Notes: a model not told the origin generated them from the sequence alone. A stretch of DNA of 10,675 nt from CAG-791 sp963658695 (GCA_963658695.1 CAVKRN010000069.1:1-10675); one strand, 5' to 3'; shown: positions 1-6,436, counted from the first letter of the stretch. Numbers and translations are program-made.

Positions 1-1
1 C

Positions 2-871
2 ATTAGATATTTGCGAAAAAGCATTGGTTACTCCAATATTCGCATTGCGCTTGTAGATACTTCATCCGAAAAACAATTTCTGGCCGCCCAACTGCGAAAT
101 TATCTTTCCAGTGGCATTGCCGCAATCATCGCCTTCCTTCTCCTTGGCGTTGTAATTTCCAAGTGGATCGCGACCCCCGTAGAAAAGGCAATGATTGCCC
201 AAAAGGAATTCATCGCCAATGCGTCACACGAATTGAAAACACCTTTAACGGTCATCCTATCCAACCTTGATATGTTGGACACACAGGGATTATCCCCCAA
301 AGACATGAATCGCATGAACAATATTCAGGCTGAAGCAGAACAAATGAGGGAACTCATTGGTAATATGCTCCAGCTGGCTCGCTATGACAGTGTCCTGCTC
401 CCCGTTGAACATACTGACGTTGATCTAAGTTATATCGTCCAGTGCGCAGTTTCTATCTACGAACCGCTTGCTTTCGACAGGGGGCTAATCATTCGCGCCA
501 ATATTCTCCCCGAAATTCATATATCTGGAAATGAGCAACGGCTCAAACAGCTTATTGGTATATTCCTTGACAATGCCATGAAGTACAGCCAAACGGGCGG
601 AACTATCTCTGTGGATTTTCATTACGGGAAAGGAAAGGCTCCGCTTCTGGTCGTCACCAGTCAGGGCACTCCCATAGAAAAGGCAGATCTTCAATCTATT
701 TTCAAAAGCTTCTACCGCTCAAGCAGTGTCATTCCATCCGTGGAAGGCAACGGACTTGGTTTATCCATTGCCGCAAAAATAGTTGAAGATCTTCATGGAA
801 AAACCTGGGCGGAAAGCGATTTCCAGTTAAAACAAAATTCCTTTTACGTACAATTCAAACGATTCCGATAG
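2..871 (+). CDS. Sensor histidine kinase, C-terminal part (5' end outside window)
   Basis: This is the cytoplasmic half of a membrane-bound two-component sensor kinase, which autophosphorylates on histidine and passes the phosphate to a response regulator, presumably encoded upstream outside the window. The reading frame is open to the left edge, so the true start is missing; the TTG at 11 is not a credible start. Numbering from that TTG, a transmembrane segment spans about 35-53. The HisKA H-box reads ASHELKTPLT with the phospho-acceptor at His73. The ATPase domain has an N-box FLDNAMKYS (Asn188), an F-box-like FKSFYRSS (231-238) and a G2 box GNGLGLS (246-252). The usual DxGxG G1 box is replaced by VTSQGTPI, a relaxed form seen in some Firmicutes kinases. 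No HAMP domain is evident between the membrane segment and the H-box. The stop at 869-871 is followed by no obvious terminator. Its signal is unknown, and nothing ties it to the sugar genes downstream. Confidence 0.93.
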   Translation: MRYLRKSIGYSNIRIALVDTSSEKQFLAAQLRNYLSSGIAAIIAFLLLGVVISKWIATPVEKAMIAQKEFIANASHELKTPLTVILSNLDMLDTQGLSPKDMNRMNNIQAEAEQMRELIGNMLQLARYDSVLLPVEHTDVDLSYIVQCAVSIYEPLAFDRGLIIRANILPEIHISGNEQRLKQLIGIFLDNAMKYSQTGGTISVDFHYGKGKAPLLVVTSQGTPIEKADLQSIFKSFYRSSSVIPSVEGNGLGLSIAAKIVEDLHGKTWAESDFQLKQNSFYVQFKRFR

Positions 872-970
872 ATAGCAAGCACTCACCCCCAATTATTGTA
901 CAGACGCCATCTGGAATCGAAACTTGTAAACCAACCGCTCGCCATTTTCCTCAGTATTCAATCTATTTAA

Positions 971-998
971 TTGTTTTTTGTGCGGGCTCTGCTATACT
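971..998 (+). promoter_or_regulatory. Candidate sigma-A promoter for the Rpn fragment
   Basis: A -35-like TTGTTT (971-976) lies 16 bases from a -10-like TATACT (993-998). The -10 matches the consensus at five of six positions; the -35 is weaker. If used, transcription would begin near 1005 and give a leader of about 240 bases before ATG 1246. Judged by eye only. Confidence 0.4.
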
Positions 999-1207
999 TT
1001 ATTCAGTTGCATAATATAGTTCATTTCTGTGAACACCGTTTGGCCGGTTGGCGCGTTTATTTGTGATCGTGCTCGGAGCTAGCCGCGGTCCCATCTTGAT
1101 CTTATCTGATTCACATCGAACGAAGCTTATGCACGGTAGTTTTTCACACAGCAGGAGCTTCGAAAGAGAACCAGAGGGATCGAATGATACATTGGTTTTA
1201 CGGATGA

Positions 1208-1245
1208 TTTTGTCTCCTGCGCCATCATTTCATGCAGGAGGAAAA
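1208..1245 (+). promoter_or_regulatory. Hairpin sequestering the Shine-Dalgarno of the Rpn fragment
   Basis: CTCCTGC (1214-1220) pairs perfectly with GCAGGAG (1234-1240) across a 13-base loop. In RNA the stem extends by a U-G pair (1213/1241) and, past a bulged G1212, by four U-A pairs (1208-1211 with 1242-1245). The 3' arm is the AGGAGG ribosome binding site directly before ATG 1246, so the folded form should block initiation. The structure is read directly; the regulatory effect is inferred. Confidence 0.6.
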
Positions 1246-1686
1246 ATGAACGACAACCAAATGGAAACAACCAGAACCATTGTAACGGCATCACGGCAGC
1301 AACAGGCAGAACTGAATCGAAAGTGGGAAGAAGCAGGCGTCGGGGATGATGTTTTACCGGAACTGAAGAATTTCTTGAATCTGATCAATGGGGATGCCCC
1401 GGCGGATGAGTTCTGTGCAGAGGTGGACCAGCGGGTTCAGGAGGCAAAGCTGGATGCGGAGACGAGGAGAAACTTTATGGAATTCGAATATATGCAGATG
1501 TTGGCAATTAAAGATGCCAATGAAAAGGCCCGAAGAGAGGTCCGGGAGGAAGCGCTGAAAGAGGGCCGAGAAGAAGGTTTGGAAGAGGCATACTCTTCAC
1601 TCGTTCAGCGGGGCGTCCTTTCCATAGCTGATGCGGTGAAGTGGTCCGGTTTAAGTGAGGCTCAGCTCCGGAAACGTATGAAATAA
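1246..1686 (+). CDS. Orphan C-terminal domain of an Rpn-family nuclease (RpnS-like)
   Basis: This 146-residue protein matches the C-terminal part of Rpn proteins (recombination-promoting nuclease/putative transposase, PDDEXK_2). From about residue 33 it has the family's GDDVLPELKNFLNLINGD segment. An EVDQRVQEAKLDAETRR helix follows at about 64-80. Then comes a charged EGREEGLEE linker, and a C-terminal SIADAVKWSGLSEAQLRKR helical module. The N-terminal nuclease domain (PD-(D/E)XK) is absent, and the first 25 or so residues have no Rpn counterpart that I recognise. ATG 1246 is chosen because AGGAGG at 1236-1241 sits four bases upstream. That ribosome binding site is buried in a hairpin. A second AGGAG (1465-1469) precedes ATG 1477 inside the gene. 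In E. coli such internal products (RpnS) inhibit full-length RpnL, so an inhibitor role is possible. A decaying remnant is the main alternative. A related fragment lies beyond the glycosidase gene. Confidence 0.7.
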   Translation: MNDNQMETTRTIVTASRQQQAELNRKWEEAGVGDDVLPELKNFLNLINGDAPADEFCAEVDQRVQEAKLDAETRRNFMEFEYMQMLAIKDANEKARREVREEALKEGREEGLEEAYSSLVQRGVLSIADAVKWSGLSEAQLRKRMK

Positions 1687-1694
1687 AACAGTGA
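1450..1694 (+). repeat. Imperfect direct repeat, copy 1 (Rpn C-terminal sequence)
   Basis: Copy 2 is at 4096-4370, same orientation. Bases 1464-1538 are identical to 4109-4183 (75 of 75). Beyond that the copies differ at many third codon positions. Copy 2 has a longer Gly/Glu/Arg linker, and copy 1 carries five extra bases just before its stop. The pair brackets the GH3 gene. Confidence 0.85.
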
Positions 1695-1787
1695 GTGTAC
1701 TGTATCCGTTTTAAACCAGGATGATTTATGCCAAAGTAGATGACTTCTGTAAAACGGGCATTACTCACGGAACAGAGATCATCCGCC

Positions 1788-1816
1788 TTGATTGATCAGG
1801 TGTATGCCCAAATACT
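1788..1816 (+). promoter_or_regulatory. Weak promoter candidate for the GH3 gene
   Basis: TTGATT (1788-1793) is 17 bases from AATACT (1811-1816), each matching the consensus at four of six positions. A perfect TTGACA at 1816-1821 has no -10 at a usable distance. The region 1687-1852 also holds a long-range inverted repeat, GGATGAT (1719-1725) with ATCATCC (1778-1784). The glycosidase could equally be read through from the promoter upstream of the Rpn fragment. Confidence 0.25.
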
Positions 1817-1852
1817 TGACACAATAACATACATATTAAGCAGGTGACGAAT

Positions 1853-4069
1853 ATGAATGAACAACAGCTAAACGAACTATTAAATGACATGAGTCTTCAA
1901 GAGAAGATCGACCAGATGTTTCAGGTCATGGGGGTATTCTTTTCGGATGACGATAACGGCACTCTGACGGGTCCGGCCCAGGAGTTCGGTGTTCCACTGC
2001 AGGATCTGCAGTCTGCCGGCAGCATCCTCGGGACCTACGGTGCAGAAAAACTCAAAGCAATCCAGGACAAGGCCATGTCCATGCAGCCGCACCACATTCC
2101 GCTTCTGTTCATGCTGGATGTCATCCATGGGCTGAAAACTATCTTTCCCGCGCCTTTGGCACAGGGTGCCACCTTTGATCCGTCCCTGGCGCAGGAATGC
2201 TCCTCTGCTGCCGCCCGCGAAGCCGCCGTCAGTGGTCTCCATGTTACATTTGCGCCGATGGTGGATCTGGTGCGGGATGCCCGCTGGGGACGTGTTGTAG
2301 AATCCACCGGCGAGGATCCTTATCTCAACAGCCTGTTTGCGGCAGCAATGGTAAAAGGCCTGCAAGGCGATGATGTAAAAGCCTCCGGCAAAATTGCCTC
2401 CTGTGTCAAACACTTTGCTGGCTATGGCGGCGCTCAAGCCGGCCGGGAATACAACACCGTAGAACTCTGCGAACGAACACTGCGGGATTATTATCTGCCT
2501 GCCTACCGCTCTGCTATTGAAGCCGGCGCCCGCCTGATCATGAGCAGCTTCAACACGGTAAATGATATCCCCGCCACTGGAAACCAGTGGCTCATGAAGC
2601 AAATCCTTCGGAAAGAATTTGGCTTTGACGGCGTCCTTATCACCGATTTCACGGCCATCCCTGAGCTGGTTGCTCACGGCTATGCGAAGGATCACCGCGA
2701 TGCCGCGCATAAAGCCATCCAGGCCGGTATTGATATGGACATGATGTCCAGCTGCTATGCCGGACACCTAAAGGAGCTTGTGGAGGACGGATCGGTTGAT
2801 GAGGCCTGCATCAACGAGGCCGTTCTTCGCATTCTGAAGCTCAAAAACGAGCTCGGTCTTTTCGAAAATCCGTATAAGGATGCCGATCCGGCCAAGGAAA
2901 AGGATGTCATCCTGTGCTCCGAGCACCGCGCCCTTGCCAGAAAGGCTGCCGCGGAAAGCTTTGTCCTTCTGAAAAATGATGACGTTCTTCCACTGAACAC
3001 CAGTCAGAAAATTGCCTTTATCGGTCCTTACACCGACAACAAGGAGCTCCTCTCCAGCTGGGCATTTACGGGAGATCCCAAGGATACCGTCTCCATCCAG
3101 GAGGCTGCCATGGAGTGCGAGGAGCTTTCCGGTGCCGTCTTCGCCCCCGGCTGCCCGGTTCTTGGAGATGGTGTCAACTTGACCGGCTTTACTGAAGCAA
3201 ACGTTCAGACCTACTCCGCAGAGGAGCTTGCCAAGATGAAGGCAGCTGCCATCCAGGCAGCAAAAGATGCCGATCTTGTCATCATGCCCCTCGGCGAGCA
3301 TTACCTGCAATCCGGAGAGGCCACCAGCCGTGCCTTCCTCGATCTTCCGGATGTCCAGATGGATCTGTTCCGTGCCGTCTGGGACGTGAATCCCAATATC
3401 CTCGTTGTCCTCTTCAATGGACGTCCGCTGGATCTTCGAGAGCTCTCCCAGAAGGCAAAGGGCATTTTAGAGGTCTGGCTCCCCGGAACCGAGGGCGGAC
3501 ATGCCGTTGTGGATACGCTGCTTGGTACATCTACTCCGCAGGGCAAGCTTCCTATGAGCTTCCCCTACTGTGTCGGGCAGGTTCCGATCAGCTACAACCT
3601 GTTTTCCACCGGAAGACCCACCGGTCCGGATCAGCACCCGCGATTTACATCCAGATACACCGATATTCCCAACGAGCCGCTCTATCCGTTCGGATTCGGA
3701 CTCTCCTACACGCAGTTTGCGATTTCTCCGGTGACATTATCCAAAGAGACCCTATGCGCTTCCACAGGCGAAACGTTGCAGGCCTCTGTCACCATTAAAA
3801 ACACAGGTTCCAGGCCCGGTAAGGAAACGCTTCAGCTCTATCTGCAGGATGTCACCGCCAGCGTTGTCCGCCCGGTAAAGGAACTCAAAGGCATTCAGAA
3901 AGTCACTCTGCAGCCCGGCGAAGAGCAGACCGTCTCGTTTGCCATCTCCCCGGAGATGCTCTCCTTTACCCGTGCAGACGGCACCTATGGCTGGGAACCG
4001 GGGCTCTTCCGCGTTATGATCGGAAACTCCAGCGCCGTGTCGGATTTTGCCGCGTTCACAGCAGAGTAA
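1853..4069 (+). CDS. bglX: Cytoplasmic GH3 beta-glycosidase (BglX-like)
   Basis: A retaining glycoside hydrolase of family 3 that removes terminal beta-linked glucose (or xylose) from oligosaccharides or glycosides. The 738-residue protein shows the classic order: an N-terminal TIM barrel (about 1-330) with RWGR, KHFAGYGG (186-193) and GFDGVLITDF, where Asp265 is the expected nucleophile; an alpha/beta sandwich (about 370-575) with GEHYLQSGEATSR, Glu489 being a likely acid/base; then YPFGFGLSYT (611-620) and a fibronectin-III-like domain (about 620-735). The nucleophile motif reads TDF instead of the common SDW/SDH. There is no signal peptide, unlike periplasmic E. coli BglX, so it should act on imported sugar. 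I start at ATG 1853 because AGGTG lies six bases upstream; an in-frame GTG at 1844 overlaps that site. It is convergent with the ABC importer operon, which is the likely source of its substrate. GC content seems higher than in the permease genes. Substrate specificity is undetermined. Confidence 0.93.
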   Translation: MNEQQLNELLNDMSLQEKIDQMFQVMGVFFSDDDNGTLTGPAQEFGVPLQDLQSAGSILGTYGAEKLKAIQDKAMSMQPHHIPLLFMLDVIHGLKTIFPAPLAQGATFDPSLAQECSSAAAREAAVSGLHVTFAPMVDLVRDARWGRVVESTGEDPYLNSLFAAAMVKGLQGDDVKASGKIASCVKHFAGYGGAQAGREYNTVELCERTLRDYYLPAYRSAIEAGARLIMSSFNTVNDIPATGNQWLMKQILRKEFGFDGVLITDFTAIPELVAHGYAKDHRDAAHKAIQAGIDMDMMSSCYAGHLKELVEDGSVDEACINEAVLRILKLKNELGLFENPYKDADPAKEKDVILCSEHRALARKAAAESFVLLKNDDVLPLNTSQKIAFIGPYTDNKELLSSWAFTGDPKDTVSIQEAAMECEELSGAVFAPGCPVLGDGVNLTGFTEANVQTYSAEELAKMKAAAIQAAKDADLVIMPLGEHYLQSGEATSRAFLDLPDVQMDLFRAVWDVNPNILVVLFNGRPLDLRELSQKAKGILEVWLPGTEGGHAVVDTLLGTSTPQGKLPMSFPYCVGQVPISYNLFSTGRPTGPDQHPRFTSRYTDIPNEPLYPFGFGLSYTQFAISPVTLSKETLCASTGETLQASVTIKNTGSRPGKETLQLYLQDVTASVVRPVKELKGIQKVTLQPGEEQTVSFAISPEMLSFTRADGTYGWEPGLFRVMIGNSSAVSDFAAFTAE

Positions 4070-4095
4070 GAAAGCCTGAAAGCTACCTCTCCATT

Positions 4096-4370
4096 TTAGA
4101 TGCTAGATGAGGAGAAACTTTATGGAATTCGAATATATGCAGATGTTGGCAATTAAAGATGCCAATGAAAAGGCCCGAAGAGAAGTCCGGGAGGAGGCAC
4201 TAAAAGAGGGACGAGAAGAAGGACTAGCGGAAGGTCGAGCAGAGGGTCGAGCAGCAGGCAAGGAAGAGACGTATGCCTCCCTTGTTCAGCGAGGCGTCCT
4301 TTCCATTGCCGATGCGGTGAAGTGGTCCGGTTTAAGTGAGGTTCAACTTCGGAAACGTATAAAACAGTGA
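4096..4370 (+). repeat. Imperfect direct repeat, copy 2 (Rpn C-terminal sequence)
   Basis: Similarity to copy 1 (1450-1694) begins at TTAGATGC, matching copy 1 codons for Leu-Asp-Ala-Glu-Thr-Arg-Arg but with a one-base deletion that shifts the frame. It ends at the shared ACAGTGA. The 27 bases between the glycosidase stop and 4096 show no similarity to copy 1, so the upstream part of the rpn sequence was lost at or near 4096. Confidence 0.85.
4122..4370 (+). CDS. Short C-terminal Rpn-family fragment
   Basis: An 82-residue protein equal to the last part of the Rpn fragment upstream of the glycosidase gene: an N-terminal helix starting MEFEYMQML, a charged linker, and the SIADAVKWSGLSEVQLRKR module. 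It has no nuclease domain. ATG 4122 is preferred because AGGAG (4110-4114) sits seven bases upstream; ATG 4107 would add five residues but lacks a ribosome binding site. The linker contains tandem tetrapeptides of the form REEG-LAEG-RAEG-RAAG, longer than the single REEG-LEE of the other copy. A five-base difference near the end changes the last residues to IKQ. The gene begins 52 bases after the glycosidase stop, so it probably shares its transcript. It could be an RpnS-like inhibitor of a full-length Rpn nuclease elsewhere, or a relic of one. Substitutions relative to the other copy are mostly synonymous, which argues that the sequence was constrained as protein for some of its history. Confidence 0.6.
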   Translation: MEFEYMQMLAIKDANEKARREVREEALKEGREEGLAEGRAEGRAAGKEETYASLVQRGVLSIADAVKWSGLSEVQLRKRIKQ

Positions 4371-4414
4371 CTATTCTGCCGGTCATGCATACCGATATAA
4401 ATGATGCCGTCCAC

Positions 4415-4443
4415 CTGCAGTGAAAGCAGCGTTTCATGTGCAG
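4415..4443 (+). other. Hairpin downstream of the second Rpn fragment
   Basis: CTGCA (4415-4419) and TGAAA (4421-4425) pair with TTTCA (4432-4436) and TGCAG (4439-4443), giving ten base pairs split by a small internal loop, with a six-base loop GCAGCG. No T-run follows, so it is not a standard terminator. It may protect the 3' end of the plus-strand transcript. Confidence 0.3.
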
Positions 4444-4478
4444 CTTGCCGTTTACATTCTCCTTCGTTTTATGCCCAC

Positions 4479-4515
4479 AAAAATACGAACGCCCCAAATC
4501 ACAGAGGCGTTCGTA
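4479..4515 (-). terminator. Rho-independent terminator of the ABC importer operon
   Basis: A perfect ten-base-pair stem, TACGAACGCC (4484-4493) with GGCGTTCGTA (4506-4515), encloses a 12-base loop. On the minus strand it is followed by five T residues (4483-4479). It lies 40 bases past the stop of the last permease gene. The plus-strand side has a T-rich tail (CCTATTTTATC), so it may also stop transcription from the convergent glycosidase side. Confidence 0.85.
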
Positions 4516-4554
4516 CCTATTTTATCTAGAAAACATCCGTATACAGTAAAGAGG

Positions 4555-5418
4555 TTAACCTTTAACAGCACCCGCCATCATTCCTTTGACCAACTTGTCT
4601 TGAAGAATACAGAACAAAATAATCATCGGCAGAACGGACAATGACAGACACGCCATAATCATGGCCGTGTTTGAAGAATACGCTCCCTGATAGTTCCACA
4701 AAGCTAGCGGAAGTGTTCTGTTTTCCTCTTTTTGCGTCAACGTAAACGCAAAAATAAATTCGTTCCACATATTCACACCGTTATAAATGCCCAGTGTAGA
4801 TAACCCAGGAGTCGAAAGCGGCAATATAATCTGCCAAAATCTTCTAAATCTTCCGCAACCATCGATATCAGCAGCCTCTTCCAATTCCTTCGGAATACCC
4901 TTCATAAAGCCTGTCAAGATAAAGACAGACAGCGGAAGTGAAAAAGCAACATTCGTCGGAATCAGAGCCCATAAGCTATCATACAAGCCCGAATTAATTG
5001 ACATTTGGAAAACCGGGATCAATGTGACATGCATAGGTATGGACATACACGCGACAATCAGCAAATAAATAAATCCTCTTAATTTGAATTGGAATCGAGA
5101 CAACGGATATGCAGCAAACGCTGCAATCATCAGCAGCAGCGCCAATGAGATCACGAGGACAATAACCGAATTCTTGAAATAGTTCCAAAATGATGGATCT
5201 GTCAATATGGATATATAATTATCCGGATAGAACTTCTCTGGCCAATGGAAAGCTCCATACATAATCGTCTCCAGTTTCTGTTTAAAACCAGATACGACCA
5301 TAAAGAAAAACGGCACAAATGCAATAATCAACCAGAAAACAGCAAGAATAATAGCAATAGCCCATGATACTTTTGATTTTACTTTATTCTTTTTATCCTG
5401 TACCGAAGTATGTGCCAT
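4555..5418 (-). CDS. CUT1 sugar ABC transporter permease, MalG type
   Basis: The second membrane subunit of a carbohydrate ABC importer (CUT1 family, MalG/LacG-like), 287 residues, the normal length. Hydrophobic segments lie near 19-42, 83-104, 115-138, 150-171, 204-225 and 252-272, fitting six membrane spans. The EAA loop that docks on the ATPase reads ELEEAADIDGCGRFRRFWQIILP (segments from about 178 to 200), with the expected EAA-3x-G pattern. The C-terminus LVKGMMAGAVKG is characteristic of MalG-type subunits. The ATG overlaps the stop of the upstream permease by one base (TAATG), so translation is probably coupled; a GGGGA about nine bases upstream serves as a moderate ribosome binding site. 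It is the last gene of the operon, followed by a strong terminator. No ATPase gene is present; a shared MsmK-like ATPase elsewhere is expected, as is common for CUT1 systems in Firmicutes. The sugar is not predictable from this subunit. Confidence 0.95.
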   Translation of the reverse strand: MAHTSVQDKKNKVKSKVSWAIAIILAVFWLIIAFVPFFFMVVSGFKQKLETIMYGAFHWPEKFYPDNYISILTDPSFWNYFKNSVIVLVISLALLLMIAAFAAYPLSRFQFKLRGFIYLLIVACMSIPMHVTLIPVFQMSINSGLYDSLWALIPTNVAFSLPLSVFILTGFMKGIPKELEEAADIDGCGRFRRFWQIILPLSTPGLSTLGIYNGVNMWNEFIFAFTLTQKEENRTLPLALWNYQGAYSSNTAMIMACLSLSVLPMIILFCILQDKLVKGMMAGAVKG

Positions 5419-6320
5419 TATTCATCATCCCCTTTCCCGTTCATTGCTTTCATGAGTACGGACGCGATCAACGTTATCAGGATAAACATGCCCGCCGCAA
5501 TTGCCGAGCCATATCCCATGTTGAATGACGTAAATGATGTCTTGTACATATATGTGGCCATCAATTCTGTCGAGTTTCCGGGGCCACCGTTTGTCATAAC
5601 ATAAACCAAATCAAAATATTTCAAAGATCCGGTTACCGACATAACTATTGCACTCTTAATCGTTGGCACAAGAAGGGGAAGCGCTATCTTCCGAACGTAC
5701 TGTCCTCTAGTTGCACCATCTACAATAGCCGCCTCGTAGATATCCTCAGAAATACTGGAATATCCAGCAACATAATAGACCATATAGAATGGTACAAACT
5801 GCCAGCAAATTACTCCAATGACTGCATATAGTGCTGTTGCCTGATTTCCCAGCAGATCCACTTTTCCACCACCGAACAGCTGCGACAAAGAAGAAATAAT
5901 TCCACCATTAGTGGCTAATGCATAATGGAACAAATATCCAACAGCCACAGAACTAGTTAGCAGTGGAAGAAACCAGATTATCTTAAAGAAGTTGAATTTT
6001 CTGCCGCCAGCATCCAAAAATGTCGCCAAGAGAATTCCGATTGGCATCTGGATGAGCAGCGACAGAATCATTATTTTCACATTGTTAAGGAATGACTTCC
6101 AAAAAGTACTGTCATGGATTAATTTATTCCAATTGTAAAGCCCATTAAATGTCTTTGCCGACGAAATTCCATTCCATTGCGTAAAGCCGTTAATAAACGT
6201 TTGAATAATCGGATACGCCATAAAAATGGCTATCAGCACCAGCACCGGAATCAAGAAAACCGTTGCGCACAGGTTAGTTGACCTTTGCCTTCGAGCAGCT
6301 AATGATGACTTTGCCTTCAC
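5418..6320 (-). CDS. CUT1 sugar ABC transporter permease, MalF type
   Basis: The first membrane subunit of the sugar importer (MalF/UgpA-like), 300 residues. Six hydrophobic segments are visible: near 19-38, 83-102, 114-134, 163-185, 222-240 and 269-290. The EAA loop is YEAAIVDGATRGQYVRK followed by IALPLLVPT (about 195-220). The MTNGGPGNSTE segment (about 242-252) is typical of this subunit. I place the start at GTG 6320 because AGGAGG is eight bases upstream; the alternative TTG at 6326 would leave only two bases to that site. It follows the binding-protein gene after a 116-base gap containing a strong hairpin, and its stop overlaps the start of the next permease. It works as a heterodimer with that MalG-type partner. 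Confidence 0.93.
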   Translation of the reverse strand: MKAKSSLAARRQRSTNLCATVFLIPVLVLIAIFMAYPIIQTFINGFTQWNGISSAKTFNGLYNWNKLIHDSTFWKSFLNNVKIMILSLLIQMPIGILLATFLDAGGRKFNFFKIIWFLPLLTSSVAVGYLFHYALATNGGIISSLSQLFGGGKVDLLGNQATALYAVIGVICWQFVPFYMVYYVAGYSSISEDIYEAAIVDGATRGQYVRKIALPLLVPTIKSAIVMSVTGSLKYFDLVYVMTNGGPGNSTELMATYMYKTSFTSFNMGYGSAIAAGMFILITLIASVLMKAMNGKGDDE

Positions 6321-6350
6321 GATCAACTCCTCCTTCTTCGTATTGATATA

Positions 6351-6385
6351 GCAAGGGGCCGGCGCTCATCGCGCCAGCCCCTTGC
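6351..6385 (-). promoter_or_regulatory. Intercistronic hairpin between binding protein and permeases
   Basis: GCAAGGGGC (6351-6359) pairs with GCCCCTTGC (6377-6385), continuing inward as GGCGC (6361-6365) with GCGCC (6371-6375) around a five-base loop. The single mismatch (6360/6376) is a C-A on the plus strand but a G-U wobble in minus-strand RNA, which fits a role in this operon's transcript. No T-run follows on the minus strand, so it is not a standard terminator. It is placed to protect the binding-protein message from 3' decay or to reduce permease expression. Confidence 0.7.
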
Positions 6386-6436
6386 CGGCTGATTATTGCA
6401 CTCTATCCATTAAATGAATTCATTAATCAACACAGG

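Larger units (their letters stand above)
872..1245. other. Non-coding stretch and long leader ahead of the Rpn fragment
   Basis: These 374 bases separate the kinase from the Rpn fragment. They hold a promoter-like element (971-998), a 7-bp inverted repeat CGAAGCT/AGCTTCG (1121-1127 with 1156-1162, 28-base loop), and the SD-sequestering hairpin at 1208-1245. From a TTG at 1048 the frame stays open into the Rpn fragment and would add 66 residues. Those residues do not resemble Rpn sequence, the TTG has no ribosome binding site, and ATG 1246 has an excellent one, so I treat this stretch as untranslated leader. I found no convincing remnant of the missing Rpn nuclease domain, and no tRNA or known riboswitch. 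Confidence 0.5.

Noticed and set aside
1048..1245. TTG-initiated 66-residue N-terminal extension of the Rpn fragment
   Set aside because: No ribosome binding site at the TTG, no Rpn-like sequence in the extension, and a near-ideal AGGAGG before ATG 1246. The open frame is compatible with chance.
1816..1839. Perfect TTGACA before the GH3 gene as a -35 box
   Set aside because: The only -10-like sequence, TATTAA at 1834-1839, is 12 bases away, too close for sigma-A; at 17 bases there is AGCAGG.
1880..2767. Long minus-strand open frame (295 codons) opposite the GH3 gene
   Set aside because: It lies wholly within a clearly coding GH3 gene and its product has no recognisable domain; it is a shadow of codon bias.
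1450..4370. Composite transposon formed by the flanking Rpn repeats
   Set aside because: The repeats are C-terminal coding fragments with no terminal inverted repeats, no target-site duplication that I can see, and no transposase; recombination between rpn copies is sufficient.
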